From: CAKZQX01 sp034436755
Lineage (GTDB): Bacteria > Chloroflexota > Chloroflexia > Chloroflexales > Chloroflexaceae
Assembly (NCBI GenBank): GCA_034436755.1
Contig: DAOTVB010000193.1
Location: forward strand, 1-64,000
Reading direction: 5' to 3'
Length of the DNA: 64,000 bases
The notes beneath the pieces were generated by a model that saw nothing but the letters and a program-made list of their open reading frames with translations, was not told where the DNA came from and ran no database searches. A program made the position numbers and the translations under genes. Of the stretch, positions 35,119-44,986 are shown in pieces; within the stretch, counting starts at the first letter, position 1, and every line of letters begins with the position of its first letter.

Positions 35119-35682
35119 ATGCCGATCATCGTCAATCAAGTAGATCCTGCGCTCCTGCAGCAACGACCACCGCGTCCGCTACCGCCGCTGCTACTGCTAA
35201 ACCTGCTGGGTGAATATCTGATCGAGGTACCCCTCAAAACCTACATCGACTCCGTGGTAATTGGGAGCCTGGTTGGAGCGATTGCGATGGCGTTACTGCA
35301 TGTGGGGCCACTGCTCTGGATCCTCCTCGGCCTGATTCTGCTGACCCATCTGGCAACTGCGGCGTGGAAACTGGGCAAAAAGATCCGGGAGGATATGGTG
35401 CTGCTCAAGTATGGCATTGTTGTACGCGCGCATGTCTTGCATCTGCGTCCGCAGTACAATGAGCAGGGCCAACCCGCCGGGGCGCTGCTGGACTGTGCCA
35501 TTCCTACCCGCCGCCGCCGGACTTCGGTCGGCAGCGTCTGGCTGGCCGACACGACCGAGGCGACCCGCCTGGCAAAGCAGGGGCGGGTGCGGGTTATCTG
35601 CCTGGTGCGCGCTCCCGGTACCTGGCGGCTCATGGAGAGTACCGGCCCGGAGTTTCGCTATGGCCTGATCGAGGAGAATTGA
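35119..35682 (+). CDS. Small membrane protein, unknown
   Basis: A 187-residue protein I do not recognise. An N-terminal Pro-rich segment (QQRPPRPLPPLLLLN) precedes two membrane helices (about 45-67 and 70-88). A soluble domain follows with a beta-rich pattern (MVLLKYGIVVRAHVLHLRPQYN ... GSVWLADTTEATRL ... VRVICLVRAPGTWRLMES). ATG 35119 follows CAGGAGAGAG. It reads towards the spermidine synthase-like gene, with a family A element between them. Confidence 0.7.
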   Translation: MPIIVNQVDPALLQQRPPRPLPPLLLLNLLGEYLIEVPLKTYIDSVVIGSLVGAIAMALLHVGPLLWILLGLILLTHLATAAWKLGKKIREDMVLLKYGIVVRAHVLHLRPQYNEQGQPAGALLDCAIPTRRRRTSVGSVWLADTTEATRLAKQGRVRVICLVRAPGTWRLMESTGPEFRYGLIEEN

Positions 35683-35683
35683 G

Positions 35684-35876
35684 CATGCACAAGCGTGCTT
35701 TCACCCGATGGAAGTCTGATCCACCTGCGGCAGCATGGTACGTTTTTTATCTTTTTCACAAAAAATTCACGTTGTGAATTTTTTGTGAAAAAGCATGGAG
35801 TCTTCCGCCCTGCCGGAGACGAATCGGGTCGTTCATCCAGATGAACACCTGATTTGGAACCGACCGCGTAAGTCCG
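35684..35876 (+). repeat. Family A palindromic element between convergent genes
   Basis: The left end is lost. The right end ACCGCGTAAGTCCG and both conserved arms (CACCTGCGGCAGCATGGTAC, CCCTGCCGGAGACGAA) are present. The core has perfect 20-bp arms (35750-35769 and 35773-35792, containing CACAAAAAATTCAC) with a GTT loop. It starts right at the stop of the upstream gene and ends six bases before the stop of the opposing one, so it is placed to act as a two-way terminator. Confidence 0.82.
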
Positions 35877-35881
35877 GTCAT

Positions 35882-37567
35882 TCATCGTACCAGTTGCTGC
35901 GCCTCGCTTAACATCATCCCGTCGATCAGCAGTTCCACCGGGGCATGATCATCGGTAAAGGGCTGGAAATGCGCATGGTGCGGCGTAAACTCGCGCACCG
36001 GCCCCTGACCCTGCGTGAGCGCCCAATCCATCACCACCTGTAGCGCGGGCACTTCGATCTGGACCGCATTCGCGGTAAAGTTTGCCACCCCATCACCCAC
36101 CGGGCGATTCACCCCGACCAGGATCGTGCTTGCGCCGCTGGGCGTATCGATCATAAACACCTGCGGGAAGACGGCCAGCATAGTCGATCCCAGCGCATTG
36201 ACCAGCCGATCATCCCCACTCGGCGGTATCCCGGCATTGACAACGGCCACGCCATCCGGGGTGAGATGGGCCTTGACCTCGCGGAAGAACTCCAGCGTGG
36301 TCAGGTGAAACGGGATGTAGGGCTGATGGTAGGCATCCATCCCGATCAGATCATAGGTCTGATCGGTGGTCTCCAGCCAGTAGCGCGCATCCTGCGTATG
36401 CGCGTTGTAGTTGGGATAGGCCGGACTCCCCGCCTCCAGGTCAAAATATTCCCGCCCCAGTTGCGTAATGCGCGGGTCAATCTCGACCCCATCGACCCGC
36501 GACTCTGTGCCATAGATCGCCAGGAACTGCTTGGGAATAGTACCCGCCGCCGAGCCTAGCAGCGCCATGCTGGTCACCGACTCCGGGTCGCGCTCGGGAT
36601 AGAAGTAGGGCGCAACCGCGAAATAGTCCCACGGTCCCCCGCCGGTCAGCAGATCCACCGGATCGCCGGTCTCCCGGTAGCGCGTGCGGTAGGAAGAGTG
36701 GATCGCCTGGCCCTCGTTGAGCAGCAGGTTGATCCGCCGGTCCAGGCTGCCATCGCTGAAGGTGATGCGCTGCTCGGCAACCTGAATATAGTTATAGCGC
36801 GACTCGGTCTCAAAGAGCAGCGTGCAGCGGTAGCAGTCCGCCGACTTGATCTGCTCCGTGGTCAGGAGCGTGTAGGCCGCCAACCCCATCACAATCAGCA
36901 GCATCAGGCCATAGCGCAGATCGCGCAGCCCGATAATCCCCAGGAGCAGCAGAAACCCGGCGAAGAGATAGACCGTGCGTTCCGTGCCAATGGTGGGAAT
37001 AATCACCAGCACTGTCAGAAATGTACCGACAATTGAGCCCAGTGTGGAGAGTGCCGAGATTGAGCCAACCGTGCGACCCGCCGCTGCAATACCCTCGGAC
37101 ATGCGATGGATCTGAAGGCGCACCGCAAAGGGGCCAACCATCGCCATCAGGATCACCGGGGCGGCAAACAGCAGGATCACGCCAATCAGCGCGGCAATAA
37201 AGCTACCCGCCGCAATGCTGCTGAGTGACTGCTGCGCCAGGCGCAAAATGGGGCGCGCCAGCAGGGGGATAAAACCACAGAGCAACCCGGCCCAGGCGAT
37301 CAGCCGGTAGAGCACCCGCTCATCGGGGTGCCGGTCGGCCAGCAGCCCACCCAGCCGGTAGCCAATCGCCAGGTAGGCCAGCGTCATCCCGATGACCACG
37401 GCCCAGATTGGCTGCGAGGTACCAAAAAATGGTGCAAGCAGCCGGGGCATCACCATCTCAACACCGAGCGTGCCAATACCTGCCAGGAAAACCACCAGCA
37501 GCAGGAAGACATTCGAATCGGTCCTGGGTGTTTTTTTCGTTGATTTTACTGTCAAAGTTTGCGCCAT
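35882..37567 (-). CDS. Fused membrane domain and spermidine synthase-like methyltransferase-fold protein
   Basis: A 561-residue protein. The N-terminal half has about seven membrane helices, starting with LLLVVFLAGIGTLGVEMVMPRLLAPFFG, a conserved opening of this fused family. The C-terminal half is a spermidine-synthase-like Rossmann domain: LLGSAAGTIPKQFLAIYG (glycine loop), VDGVEIDPRITQLGREYF, DARYWL and YDLIGMDAY. The normal Asp of the aminopropyl site is shifted, so polyamine synthesis is uncertain. Family members are often membrane-associated and uncharacterised. ATG 37567 is preferred (MAQTLTVKST) to the extension upstream. Confidence 0.85.
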   Translation of the reverse strand: MAQTLTVKSTKKTPRTDSNVFLLLVVFLAGIGTLGVEMVMPRLLAPFFGTSQPIWAVVIGMTLAYLAIGYRLGGLLADRHPDERVLYRLIAWAGLLCGFIPLLARPILRLAQQSLSSIAAGSFIAALIGVILLFAAPVILMAMVGPFAVRLQIHRMSEGIAAAGRTVGSISALSTLGSIVGTFLTVLVIIPTIGTERTVYLFAGFLLLLGIIGLRDLRYGLMLLIVMGLAAYTLLTTEQIKSADCYRCTLLFETESRYNYIQVAEQRITFSDGSLDRRINLLLNEGQAIHSSYRTRYRETGDPVDLLTGGGPWDYFAVAPYFYPERDPESVTSMALLGSAAGTIPKQFLAIYGTESRVDGVEIDPRITQLGREYFDLEAGSPAYPNYNAHTQDARYWLETTDQTYDLIGMDAYHQPYIPFHLTTLEFFREVKAHLTPDGVAVVNAGIPPSGDDRLVNALGSTMLAVFPQVFMIDTPSGASTILVGVNRPVGDGVANFTANAVQIEVPALQVVMDWALTQGQGPVREFTPHHAHFQPFTDDHAPVELLIDGMMLSEAQQLVR

Positions 37568-37685
37568 AGCGTGAAGGATTATAGAGAGAACAGCAAGCAA
37601 AGCAACGCAGAACAGAGCGCACCGGGCGTGGTGCCGGGGGGAATGGGGTGGGGCTCTGTTCTGGGTTTATCGTCTCATTCTCGCG

Positions 37686-37934
37686 CTAGAGTGCCTGAAG
37701 CAGTAGCCGCGAGATCATACTCAGCAGGAGAATCGCCACAATCGGCGAGATATCAATCATTCCAATATTGGGCATAATACTGCGAATCGGCCCCAGAATT
37801 GGCTCAGTCAGTTCACGGAGCACCTGCGAGATCCGCATATTGCCCGTCGGGTCGATCCAGGAGAGCAGCACGCGCCCCAGGATGAGCATCGAGAGAATGT
37901 TAAACAGCAGCGCGATGAAGTTCTGTACAACCAT
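37686..37934 (-). CDS. YggT-family membrane protein
   Basis: An 82-residue protein with two membrane helices and the family pattern LISWIDPTG-like (LLSWIDPTGNMRISQVLRELTEPILGPIRSIMP), then IDISPIVAILLLSMI. YggT proteins sit near cell-division or envelope genes and have an unknown membrane role. AGAGGAAG precedes the ATG. Confidence 0.93.
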   Translation of the reverse strand: MVVQNFIALLFNILSMLILGRVLLSWIDPTGNMRISQVLRELTEPILGPIRSIMPNIGMIDISPIVAILLLSMISRLLLQAL

Positions 37935-38003
37935 CTTCCTCTACCCTTATCTTCTTGTTATGCATATGACATACGGTGAATGTATTATAACATGCACCAA
38001 CCA

Positions 38004-39305
38004 TCATCCGGCGTGATCCTGATCCTCCAGGCGGGCACGCACCGCCGCAGCGTGGGCCAGCAACCCCTCCGCCTCGGCCAGGCGGGCAGCCGCAGGACCG
38101 ATACGCCTGAGTGCCGCGGCATTCATCCCGACCAGCGAGATAACTTTCCGAAAGTCATCCACATTCACCGGCGAGGCATACCGCGCGGTCCCTTCCGTGG
38201 GCATAATGTGCGATGGCCCGGCCACATAATCCCCCAGCACCTCAAACGAGCGTTCGCCCAGGAAGACCCCGCCGGCATTGCGTACCCGCCCGACCTGGTC
38301 CCAGGGATCATCTATCAGCAGACAGAGATGCTCCGGCCCGTAGGCATTCGCCAGCTCAAACGCGGTCTCCATGTCCGGCACCAGCACAATACCACCCCGT
38401 TGCTCAACGGCTTCGCGGGCAGCCCGGGCATTGCTCTCGGGCAGGTGGGCCAGTTGGCGTTCCGCTTCGGCCTGCACTGCCTCCGCCAGCTCTGCCGACG
38501 GCGTCAGGAGGATGGCGCTGGCAAGGACATGTTCGGCCTGCGCCAGCATGTCTGCCGCCACATAGCGCGGGTCGGCCTGCGCATCGGCAATCAGCAATGT
38601 CTCGGTGGGACCGGCCAGGCTCTCGATACCGACGGTGCCAAAGACGGCCTTCTTCGCCAGCGTTACAAACTGGTTGCCCGGCCCGGCGATCTTATCCACC
38701 CGGGGCAGGCTGGCTGTCCCGTAGGCAAGTGCGGCAATCGCTTGCGCACCTCCCAGGGCGAAGAGTTGCGTAACCCCGGCAACATGGGCCGCCGCCATGA
38801 CAATCGCGGCCGGTTCACCCGTCGCGCGTTGTGGGGGGGAACAGGCGATAATCTCCGTAACCCCGGCTACCCACGCAGGGATGGCCGCATGCAGCAGCGA
38901 TGACGGCAACGGAGCGGTGCCGCCCGGCACATAGATTCCCACCCGCTCCAAAGGTATGACCAGTTGACCCAGTGCTCCTTCGACGCTGAAATCAACCCAG
39001 GTGTTGCGCGCCTGCCGCAGATGAAAGCGCTCTAACTCGGCGGCGGCCAGGTGCAGTGCCTCCAGCAGCGCCGGATCGAGTGCCGCTGCCGCCGCTGCCA
39101 GCCGCTCACGGGGTACGGCGAAACGCTCCAGGGTTACGCCGTCGAGTTGCCGGGTCCACTCGCGCAACGCGGTATCGCCGCGACTCCGCACATCGCGGAT
39201 GATCTGCGTTACGGTCTGCGCGGCGGCTTCATCTTCGTCCAGCGGCACACGGCACAGGATGCCTGCCTGTGCTGCGGCAATATCACGAATAATTGGTATG
39301 GTCAT
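38004..39305 (-). CDS. hisD: Histidinol dehydrogenase
   Basis: Catalyses the last two oxidations from L-histidinol to L-histidine with NAD+ and a bound Zn2+. Sequence shows VGIYVPGGTAPLPSSLLHAAIPAWVAGV, KIAGPGNQFVTLAKKAVFGTVGIESLAGPTETLLIAD, YGPEHLCLLIDD and GPSHIMPTEGTARYASPVNVDDF with the zinc and catalytic His/Glu residues. The 433 residues are standard. GGAGAGG lies upstream of the ATG. Other his genes are not in the window. Confidence 0.96.
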   Translation of the reverse strand: MTIPIIRDIAAAQAGILCRVPLDEDEAAAQTVTQIIRDVRSRGDTALREWTRQLDGVTLERFAVPRERLAAAAAALDPALLEALHLAAAELERFHLRQARNTWVDFSVEGALGQLVIPLERVGIYVPGGTAPLPSSLLHAAIPAWVAGVTEIIACSPPQRATGEPAAIVMAAAHVAGVTQLFALGGAQAIAALAYGTASLPRVDKIAGPGNQFVTLAKKAVFGTVGIESLAGPTETLLIADAQADPRYVAADMLAQAEHVLASAILLTPSAELAEAVQAEAERQLAHLPESNARAAREAVEQRGGIVLVPDMETAFELANAYGPEHLCLLIDDPWDQVGRVRNAGGVFLGERSFEVLGDYVAGPSHIMPTEGTARYASPVNVDDFRKVISLVGMNAAALRRIGPAAARLAEAEGLLAHAAAVRARLEDQDHAG

Positions 39306-39582
39306 GCAACATCCTCTCCCTTAACATGCGTTACGCGGTCACTTACCGTTCACCATTCGCTCTATTATAGCAGTGCCGGCATCATTGACAGTCATCACGC
39401 TCTTGCGTATGATACCGTGTACGATACAGGATTGGCGCAGTCGGTGGTGCAATCTCGCGGTGAAACTGACCTGAGGCGATAGTTCCCCGGCTATGTAGAA
39501 CCTGTGTCGGTTGCTATCACCGAACTGGTGACACAGAAACGCTTGTACGGTGCATACCGTGTCAAATGGAGAATCAACAAAC

Positions 39583-40560
39583 ATGAACAGATCCGGCAGA
39601 CAACTATGGCGCTGGGTATCCGGTACTCTGATCCTGATGCTGCTCCTGGTTGCAGCACCCGCACCCACGGCACGCGCCCAGGATGTCCTGACCTATTTCT
39701 ACTTCCCCCAGACAGGGCACTACCTGGGAGGGGCATTTCGTTCGTTCTGGGAGCAGAATGGCGGTGTGGACATTTTTGGCTACCCCATCACCGATGAGTA
39801 TATCCGCAACAGCGACGGCAAGCTGGTGCAGTATTTCGAGCGCGCGCGCTTTGAACTGAGTGTGATAAATAACCAGGCCGTCGTCGAACTGGGATTGCTG
39901 GGACGCGAGTATCTGCAACTGCGTGGGGATATTATCACACCCATTGCCCCCTTCCCCAGTACAGCCAATCGGCGCTACTTCCCGGAGACCGGCCACAGCG
40001 TTCAGGGTGCGTTCAAGGCTTTCTGGGAGCGCAATGGTGGGATGGGCATCCTGGGCTATCCGGTCAGCGAGGAGGCCGTCGAACGTTTTCCTGATGGCGC
40101 GCTACGGGTTGTGCAATATTTTGAGCGGGTTCGGCTTGAATTGCACGGCAACCGGGTGTTGATCGGTCGCCTGGGAGCAGTCCTGGCTCCCTGCCAACTG
40201 ACGCCGCCGCTGCCACCCAATAACCCACCAACCCAGCCCCGGGCTGAAGGCGATAGCAGTGGTTGCCCCAACCCAATTCCGGTGGCCTACGGGCGGGTCT
40301 TCCCGCAGTTTAGCGCACCCGGTACGGTGCTGGGGTTTGAGGCACGCGGCTACATCCCCGGCGAAACAATCAGCCTCTGGCTCAACCTGCCGGATCAGTC
40401 GGTGCGCGAACTGCCCTACACCGCCGTTGCGGCTGAAGACGGCGCGCTGCTGATCGGCTTCCGCACGCTGGCAACCGACCCGGCCGGCCAGTGGAGCATC
40501 GTCGGGCGTGGCGTGACGAGTAATCGCCAGGTAGTAGGTATCTTCTTTGTGCAACGCTAA
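39583..40560 (+). CDS. Secreted protein with two FPxTGH...FWExNGG...FGYP repeats
   Basis: Exported 325-residue protein. A signal peptide (MNRSGRQLWRWVSGTLILMLLLVAAPAPTARAQ read as positive, hydrophobic and AxA regions) is followed by two repeats of about 70 residues: FPQTGHYLGGAFRSFWEQNG then YFERARFEL, and FPETGHSVQGAFKAFWERNG then YFERVRLEL. A Pro-rich linker and a beta-sandwich C-terminal part follow. These LGFP-like repeats are very common in Chloroflexi extracellular proteins, probably for wall or ligand binding; function unknown. A shortened relative is at 58107-58308. Confidence 0.82.
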   Translation: MNRSGRQLWRWVSGTLILMLLLVAAPAPTARAQDVLTYFYFPQTGHYLGGAFRSFWEQNGGVDIFGYPITDEYIRNSDGKLVQYFERARFELSVINNQAVVELGLLGREYLQLRGDIITPIAPFPSTANRRYFPETGHSVQGAFKAFWERNGGMGILGYPVSEEAVERFPDGALRVVQYFERVRLELHGNRVLIGRLGAVLAPCQLTPPLPPNNPPTQPRAEGDSSGCPNPIPVAYGRVFPQFSAPGTVLGFEARGYIPGETISLWLNLPDQSVRELPYTAVAAEDGALLIGFRTLATDPAGQWSIVGRGVTSNRQVVGIFFVQR

Positions 40561-40630
40561 GCGCAGGGAGCGTTGGACCGGTCATTTTGTACAATCAATG
40601 CGGTAGAACGTCCGGTAACCATGCAGCGAG

Positions 40631-40672
40631 CCGCGGCGCAGCAACCTGAAACAACTCCTCGCTGCGCCGCGG
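40631..40672 (+). terminator. GC-rich hairpin after the repeat protein gene
   Basis: CCGCGGCGCAGC (40631-40642) and GCTGCGCCGCGG (40661-40672), a perfect 12-bp stem with an 18-base loop, then GGTTATCCTT. It is the only structure I see in the 247-base gap before the PAS-GGDEF-EAL gene. Confidence 0.65.
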
Positions 40673-40807
40673 GGTTATCCTTACCCAGAATTGGGCTGTT
40701 ATGCCATATCGTACATTTCAGCATCCCACGCTGCACCTTGCAAACCCGCATGGATGTTATAACCATCAACCAGATAGACACGATGATAAAACCAGGGAGA
40801 ACTAACG

Positions 40808-43051
40808 ATGTTAAATCATCGTGCCAAAGTTGCCGGCATCCAGGCCAGAATTGAGGATTTAGAACAGCGCGAAACGCTGTATCACTCGCTGTGTGTCACC
40901 ATGACCGAAGGGGTTGCTATCCACGAGCTTGTCACTGATGCATCAGGTACACCGGTTAACTACCGAATTATAGACGTTAACCCGGCATATGAAGCGATAA
41001 CCGGTCTCTCTCGCTCAGACAGTATTGGGCGGCTCGCAAGCGAACTCTATGCTATAGATGAACCACCCTACCTCGCTATCTATGCCCATGTGGCGACAAC
41101 GGGCCAGCCACACTCTTTCGAGACAACCTTTGCCCCGCTGCAGAAGACCTTTCGGATCACGGCTTTCTCGCCGGCACCGGGTCAGTTTGCAACCATCTTT
41201 TGCGATATCACCGCGCAGCAGCAGACCGCAACTGCATTGCGCGCGAGCGAAACACGTTACCGCGAAATCTCGGAGTTAATCTCGGATTATGCCTATGCCT
41301 TCCAACTTGAAGCTGACGGCAGGTTTACTCAGCAATGGGCGACAGAGGCATTTAGCCGGATCACCGGGTTCAGTGTTGACGAAATCGTCACAGCGGAGAG
41401 GCTTGAAAACCTTATCCATCCCGAGGATCGGGCGATCGCAGAACAGCGGAAACAACGGTTAGTTGCCGGCTATCCCGATGTAAGTGAGTTTCGCATTGTC
41501 ACCAAACAGGGCGATATTCGCTGGCTACGCGATCATGCCCACCCGGTGTGGGATGCAGCGCAGGCCCGCGTGGTGCGCATCTATGGCGCAGTCCAGGATA
41601 TCACCGAACAAAAACAGACCGAGGAAACCCTGAATCTGTTTAACAATCTGGTGGAACATGCCATGGATGGCGTCATTCTGATGTATCCCGACAGCAGCAT
41701 CTACTATGCCAATGCCGCCGCCGCACGACTACTCGGCATTGAGCGGGAACACCTGGTGGGGATGGATGGCACACAGTTTAGCGTACCGGAAGAACGACAT
41801 CGGATTCAGCAGGAAGTTGTACCGGCACTACGCAACCATAATCAGTGGCAGGGCGAGTTCCGCTCGCAACGACTGGACGGCACATGCTGGCGCTCCCAGT
41901 CATCTATGGTCTTATTGCGCGATACCCAGGACAACCCATGCTATGCTGCCTCGATCTTCCGCGATGTGACGCACCAGCGCCAGATGGAAGAACAACTCCG
42001 CTTAACGCAGTTTGCGCTTGATCATGCACTCGACGGCGTTGCTTTTGTTGATCAGGATGGGCATTATCTGTATGTCAACGATGCGCTGTGTCACACGCTC
42101 GGCTATACCCGCGACGAACTGTCGGCATTGCGGATCATGGATGTTAATCCGAAACTCTCCCCGGCAATCTGGCACGACACCTGGAACAATATCCGGCAAC
42201 ATGGCTCCACTATCTTCGAAGGCGTACATTATTGCAAAGACGGCAGCAGCTTCCCGGTTGAAGTGACATCGACCTACCTGGAGTTTGAAGGCAAGGCGTA
42301 CATCTGCGCCTTTATCCGTAATATTACTGAGCGCAAAGCCTACCAGCAACAGATTGAACGCCTGGCCTTCACCGATCCGCTGACTGGATTGGCGAATCGG
42401 CGCCGCCTGTACGTAGTCGGTGAAGCCACCCTGACGACGGCGATCTATCAACTGGACAGTATTGCGCTGCTCTATCTGGACCTGGACCGGTTCAAGGCAT
42501 TTAATGACACTTTAGGGCATGACGCCGGCGATGAATTGCTCGTCCAGGTGACGCGGCGACTACAGCAGAGTCTCACTGGTGAAGGATTGCTGGCGCGAAT
42601 TGGCGGCGATGAATTTGCGCTACTCCTGACCGATACCGATGTCGAGCAGGCCAGAGTATTGGCACACCACATTCTGGAACAACTACACCAGCCTTTTTAC
42701 CTCCACGATCATCATATTTATCTGGGCGGAAGCATTGGCATTGCATGCGGCGTAACGATTGGACAACCCTTCAGCACGCTCCTGACTCGTGCGGATATCG
42801 CCATGTACCGCGCCAAACTCACCAGCACGGGAGTCGAGGTGTACGACCCGATTAGCAGTGCGCTGTCAATCAATCAGGTGCAGTTTGAGGCCGAACTCCG
42901 CCAAACTTTGCAGGCGGGCAAACTCACGCTCTACTACCAGCCCATCCTGGATCTGACAACCCGGCAACTCTTCGGGGTTGAGGCGCTGGTCCGCTGGCCG
43001 CATCCAACGCGGGGGCTGCTCACACCCGGCAGTTTTTTGCCGATGGCGGAG
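40808..43051 (+). pseudogene. PAS-GGDEF-EAL cyclic-di-GMP enzyme, 5' part, split by an IS607-type element
   Basis: Signalling protein that would make and break cyclic di-GMP. This part holds about four PAS domains (20-140, 150-275, 280-400, 405-535), a diguanylate cyclase domain with the active motif ARIGGDEFALLL (about 600) and the start of an EAL phosphodiesterase domain (GVEALVRWPHP). The original frame stops at the sequence GCGGAG (43046-43051). Translation then reads a few element codons and stops at 43069. Joining 43051 to 44987 restores MAEEAGLLKELDAWVL, the usual EAL consensus, so the gene was whole before insertion. The truncated product may still be an active cyclase with sensory domains but no phosphodiesterase. 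Confidence 0.9.
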
Positions 43052-43065
43052 CTAACTCATAGCTC

Positions 43066-43094
43066 TTAAGTAGTGTTCAAAAGTGTGTTATAAT
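43066..43094 (+). promoter_or_regulatory. Probable tnpA promoter
   Basis: TATAAT (43089-43094) lies seven bases before the tnpA ATG, with TTAAGT (43066-43071) 17 bases upstream as a weak -35. The -10 sits inside GTGT-TATAAT-ACAC, a palindrome the recombinase's MerR-like domain might bind. The short leader implies near-leaderless translation. Confidence 0.45.
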
Positions 43095-43101
43095 ACACTC
43101 T

Positions 43102-43749
43102 ATGAACACCTATACGATACGACAGTTCGCGGAGCAGGTCGGGTTATCAGTAAAGACCCTTCAGAGATGGGATAGGGAAGGAAAACTCAAACCTCTCCGC
43201 ACGCCAAGCAATCGACGACAGTACACTGATGATCATATCCAACAAGCGTTGGGATTGCGGGGTATTCAGATTGCCCCTGCGCCACGCAAGACTGTCGTGT
43301 ATCTACGTGTTTCCAGTCAAGCACAACGCCCAGACCTGGATAATCAACGCGCTGCCCTTGAGCAGTTCTGTGCCGCACGAGGCATCGCCGCTGACGACTG
43401 GATAGCCGAAATCGGTGGGGGCTTAAACTTCAAACGCCCGAAGTTTCTGAAACTCATTGATGCCATCGTTGCCGGTCAGGTTGCCATGCTCATTATTGCC
43501 CATACAGACCGACTGGCTCGATTTGGATATGATCTGTTGACCCATATCTGTGCCACACATCAGTGTGAACTCCTGGTACTTAATCAGGAAACACTTAGTC
43601 CAGAACAAGAAATGGTGCAGGATTTGATGACGATCATACACTGCTTTTCGTCCCGATTGTATGAATTACGAAAGTACCGAAAATCACTGAAAGAAGCATT
43701 GGAACCATATGGAACGAGCACACAAGATACGTCTCAATCCGACTCCTGA
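43102..43749 (+). CDS. tnpA: IS607-family serine recombinase (transposase TnpA)
   Basis: A 215-residue recombinase moving the element by a serine-linked circular intermediate. The N-terminus is a MerR-type helix-turn-helix (TIRQFAEQVGLSVKTLQRWDREGK), placed before the catalytic domain as IS607 requires. The catalytic Ser is in VVYLRVSSQAQRPDLDNQ; HTDRLARFGYDLL carries the conserved Arg residues. It appears complete. It overlaps tnpB by 41 bases. Confidence 0.95.
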   Translation: MNTYTIRQFAEQVGLSVKTLQRWDREGKLKPLRTPSNRRQYTDDHIQQALGLRGIQIAPAPRKTVVYLRVSSQAQRPDLDNQRAALEQFCAARGIAADDWIAEIGGGLNFKRPKFLKLIDAIVAGQVAMLIIAHTDRLARFGYDLLTHICATHQCELLVLNQETLSPEQEMVQDLMTIIHCFSSRLYELRKYRKSLKEALEPYGTSTQDTSQSDS

Positions 43750-44827
43750 CCAGGATCAGTATTTCCGTCAGGCAGCAGGCAATGCTCGCTTTGCCTGGAA
43801 CTGGGCGCTGGGCATGCTGCGGGAAGCCCGCAAGAACCAGACGACCCTCCCCCTGGTGGGCGACCTGAAAGCCGAGTTCAACCGTATCAAGCGGGAACAG
43901 TTTCCGTTTATGCTCGAAACCACCACGTGTGCGCCAGAGCAGGCATTCGCCGATCTAAAGCAAGCACTATCGAACTACTTTAACGACATCAAGAAGCGCA
44001 AGAACGGCAAGCGGCGCAAGGATGGCACGCGGGTGGGCTTTCCAAAATTCAAGTCGCGCAAGCGGGGATATGGCTCGTTCTACCTGGCAAACGACAAATT
44101 TACCGTTCAGGGGCACTGGATACGCATCCCGAAACTGGGGTGGGTCAACATGACCGAACCGCTGCGCTTCGACGGCAAAATCATGAGTGCTCGGATCAGT
44201 GAACGAGCAGGCTACTGGTTCGTAAGCATCCAGGTGCAACTCCCCGAACCGGAGCAGACGGCACCGGAACGGGTCATCGGGGTAGACCTGGGGGTAAAAG
44301 CGCTGGCAGTGGACAGCGACGGCGATGTGTTTGAAAACCAAAAACACCTTGCCGCTGCGCAAAAGAAGCTACGCCGCCTGAACCGTTGGCCGGCACGCAA
44401 GCAGAAGGGCAGCCAGAACTGGCATAAGGCGAAACGAAAACTGGCACGACGACACGTGAGGATTGCCAATCTGCGGGCGGATGCCACGCACAAGCTCACC
44501 ACGCGATTGGCAGCAAAAGCCAGTACCATTGCGCTGGAAACGCTCAACGTGGTGGGCATGCTGAAGAACCACAAGCCGGCGCGGGCAATTTCGGACGCTG
44601 CCTTCGGTGAGATGGTGCGGCAACTGGGCTACAAAGCGGTGCAGGTGGTACGAGTTGCTCCGTTCTATCCGTCGAGTAAGACCTGTCACGCGTGCGGGCA
44701 CATCAACCCTGACTTGACGCCGGCAGATCGAGTGTGGACATGTCCCGCCTGTGGCATGGTGCTGGATCGGGATGTGAACGCCGCCCGGAATATTCGAGAC
44801 GAGGGAATGCGTCTTGCTGGTGCCTAA
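43709..44827 (+). CDS. tnpB: TnpB RNA-guided nuclease of the IS607 element
   Basis: A 372-residue ancestor-type relative of Cas12 that cuts DNA guided by an RNA made from the element's 3' end. The RuvC residues are intact: Asp193 (GVDLGVKALA), Glu277 (IALETLNVVGM) and Asp355 (DRDVNAARN). A zinc ribbon uses Cys326, Cys329, Cys345 and Cys348. N-terminal RNA-binding helices are basic (KKRKNGKRRKDG). The full set implies an active nuclease. Start codon ATG 43709, overlapping tnpA. Confidence 0.95.
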   Translation: MERAHKIRLNPTPDQDQYFRQAAGNARFAWNWALGMLREARKNQTTLPLVGDLKAEFNRIKREQFPFMLETTTCAPEQAFADLKQALSNYFNDIKKRKNGKRRKDGTRVGFPKFKSRKRGYGSFYLANDKFTVQGHWIRIPKLGWVNMTEPLRFDGKIMSARISERAGYWFVSIQVQLPEPEQTAPERVIGVDLGVKALAVDSDGDVFENQKHLAAAQKKLRRLNRWPARKQKGSQNWHKAKRKLARRHVRIANLRADATHKLTTRLAAKASTIALETLNVVGMLKNHKPARAISDAAFGEMVRQLGYKAVQVVRVAPFYPSSKTCHACGHINPDLTPADRVWTCPACGMVLDRDVNAARNIRDEGMRLAGA

Positions 44828-44986
44828 GCACCAGCCGTCCCCGGTAGTGGCTACGTCGGGACGTAAAACGCGCCTGTGGACTGCGTGTAAGACGTTCGCT
44901 CAAGAACGCAGTGCAGGATGAAGCAGGAATTTCAGAAGTGTATATAACGTACTTTTGAGTACATTTGAACACGTAGAAAGTAGCAG
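44828..44986 (+). ncRNA. Probable omega-RNA scaffold at the element right end
   Basis: Known TnpB elements produce a guide RNA that covers the end of tnpB and the right terminus and takes its guide from the flanking DNA. The stretch here contains potential stems (CGTCGGGACG; GACGTTCGCTCAAGAACGCAG) and ends at 44986. The guide would then be the first bases after 44987, which are EAL codons. The placement is by analogy; exact ends are unknown. Confidence 0.4.

Larger units (their letters stand above)
43052..44986 (+). mobile_element. IS607-type insertion sequence (tnpA serine recombinase plus tnpB)
   Basis: A 1.9-kb element inside an EAL-domain reading frame. It carries a MerR-like HTH serine recombinase and a TnpB gene, the IS607 gene pair. 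Ends are set by frame restoration: removing 43052-44986 leaves GAG followed by GAA, a G|G junction that fits the GG preference known for IS607. The edges could move by two bases either way. Subterminal repeats GTGTTCAAAAGT (43073-43084) on the left and ACTTTTGA plus TTTGAACAC (44951-44972) on the right are inverted. There is no target duplication, as expected for this family. Confidence 0.9.
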
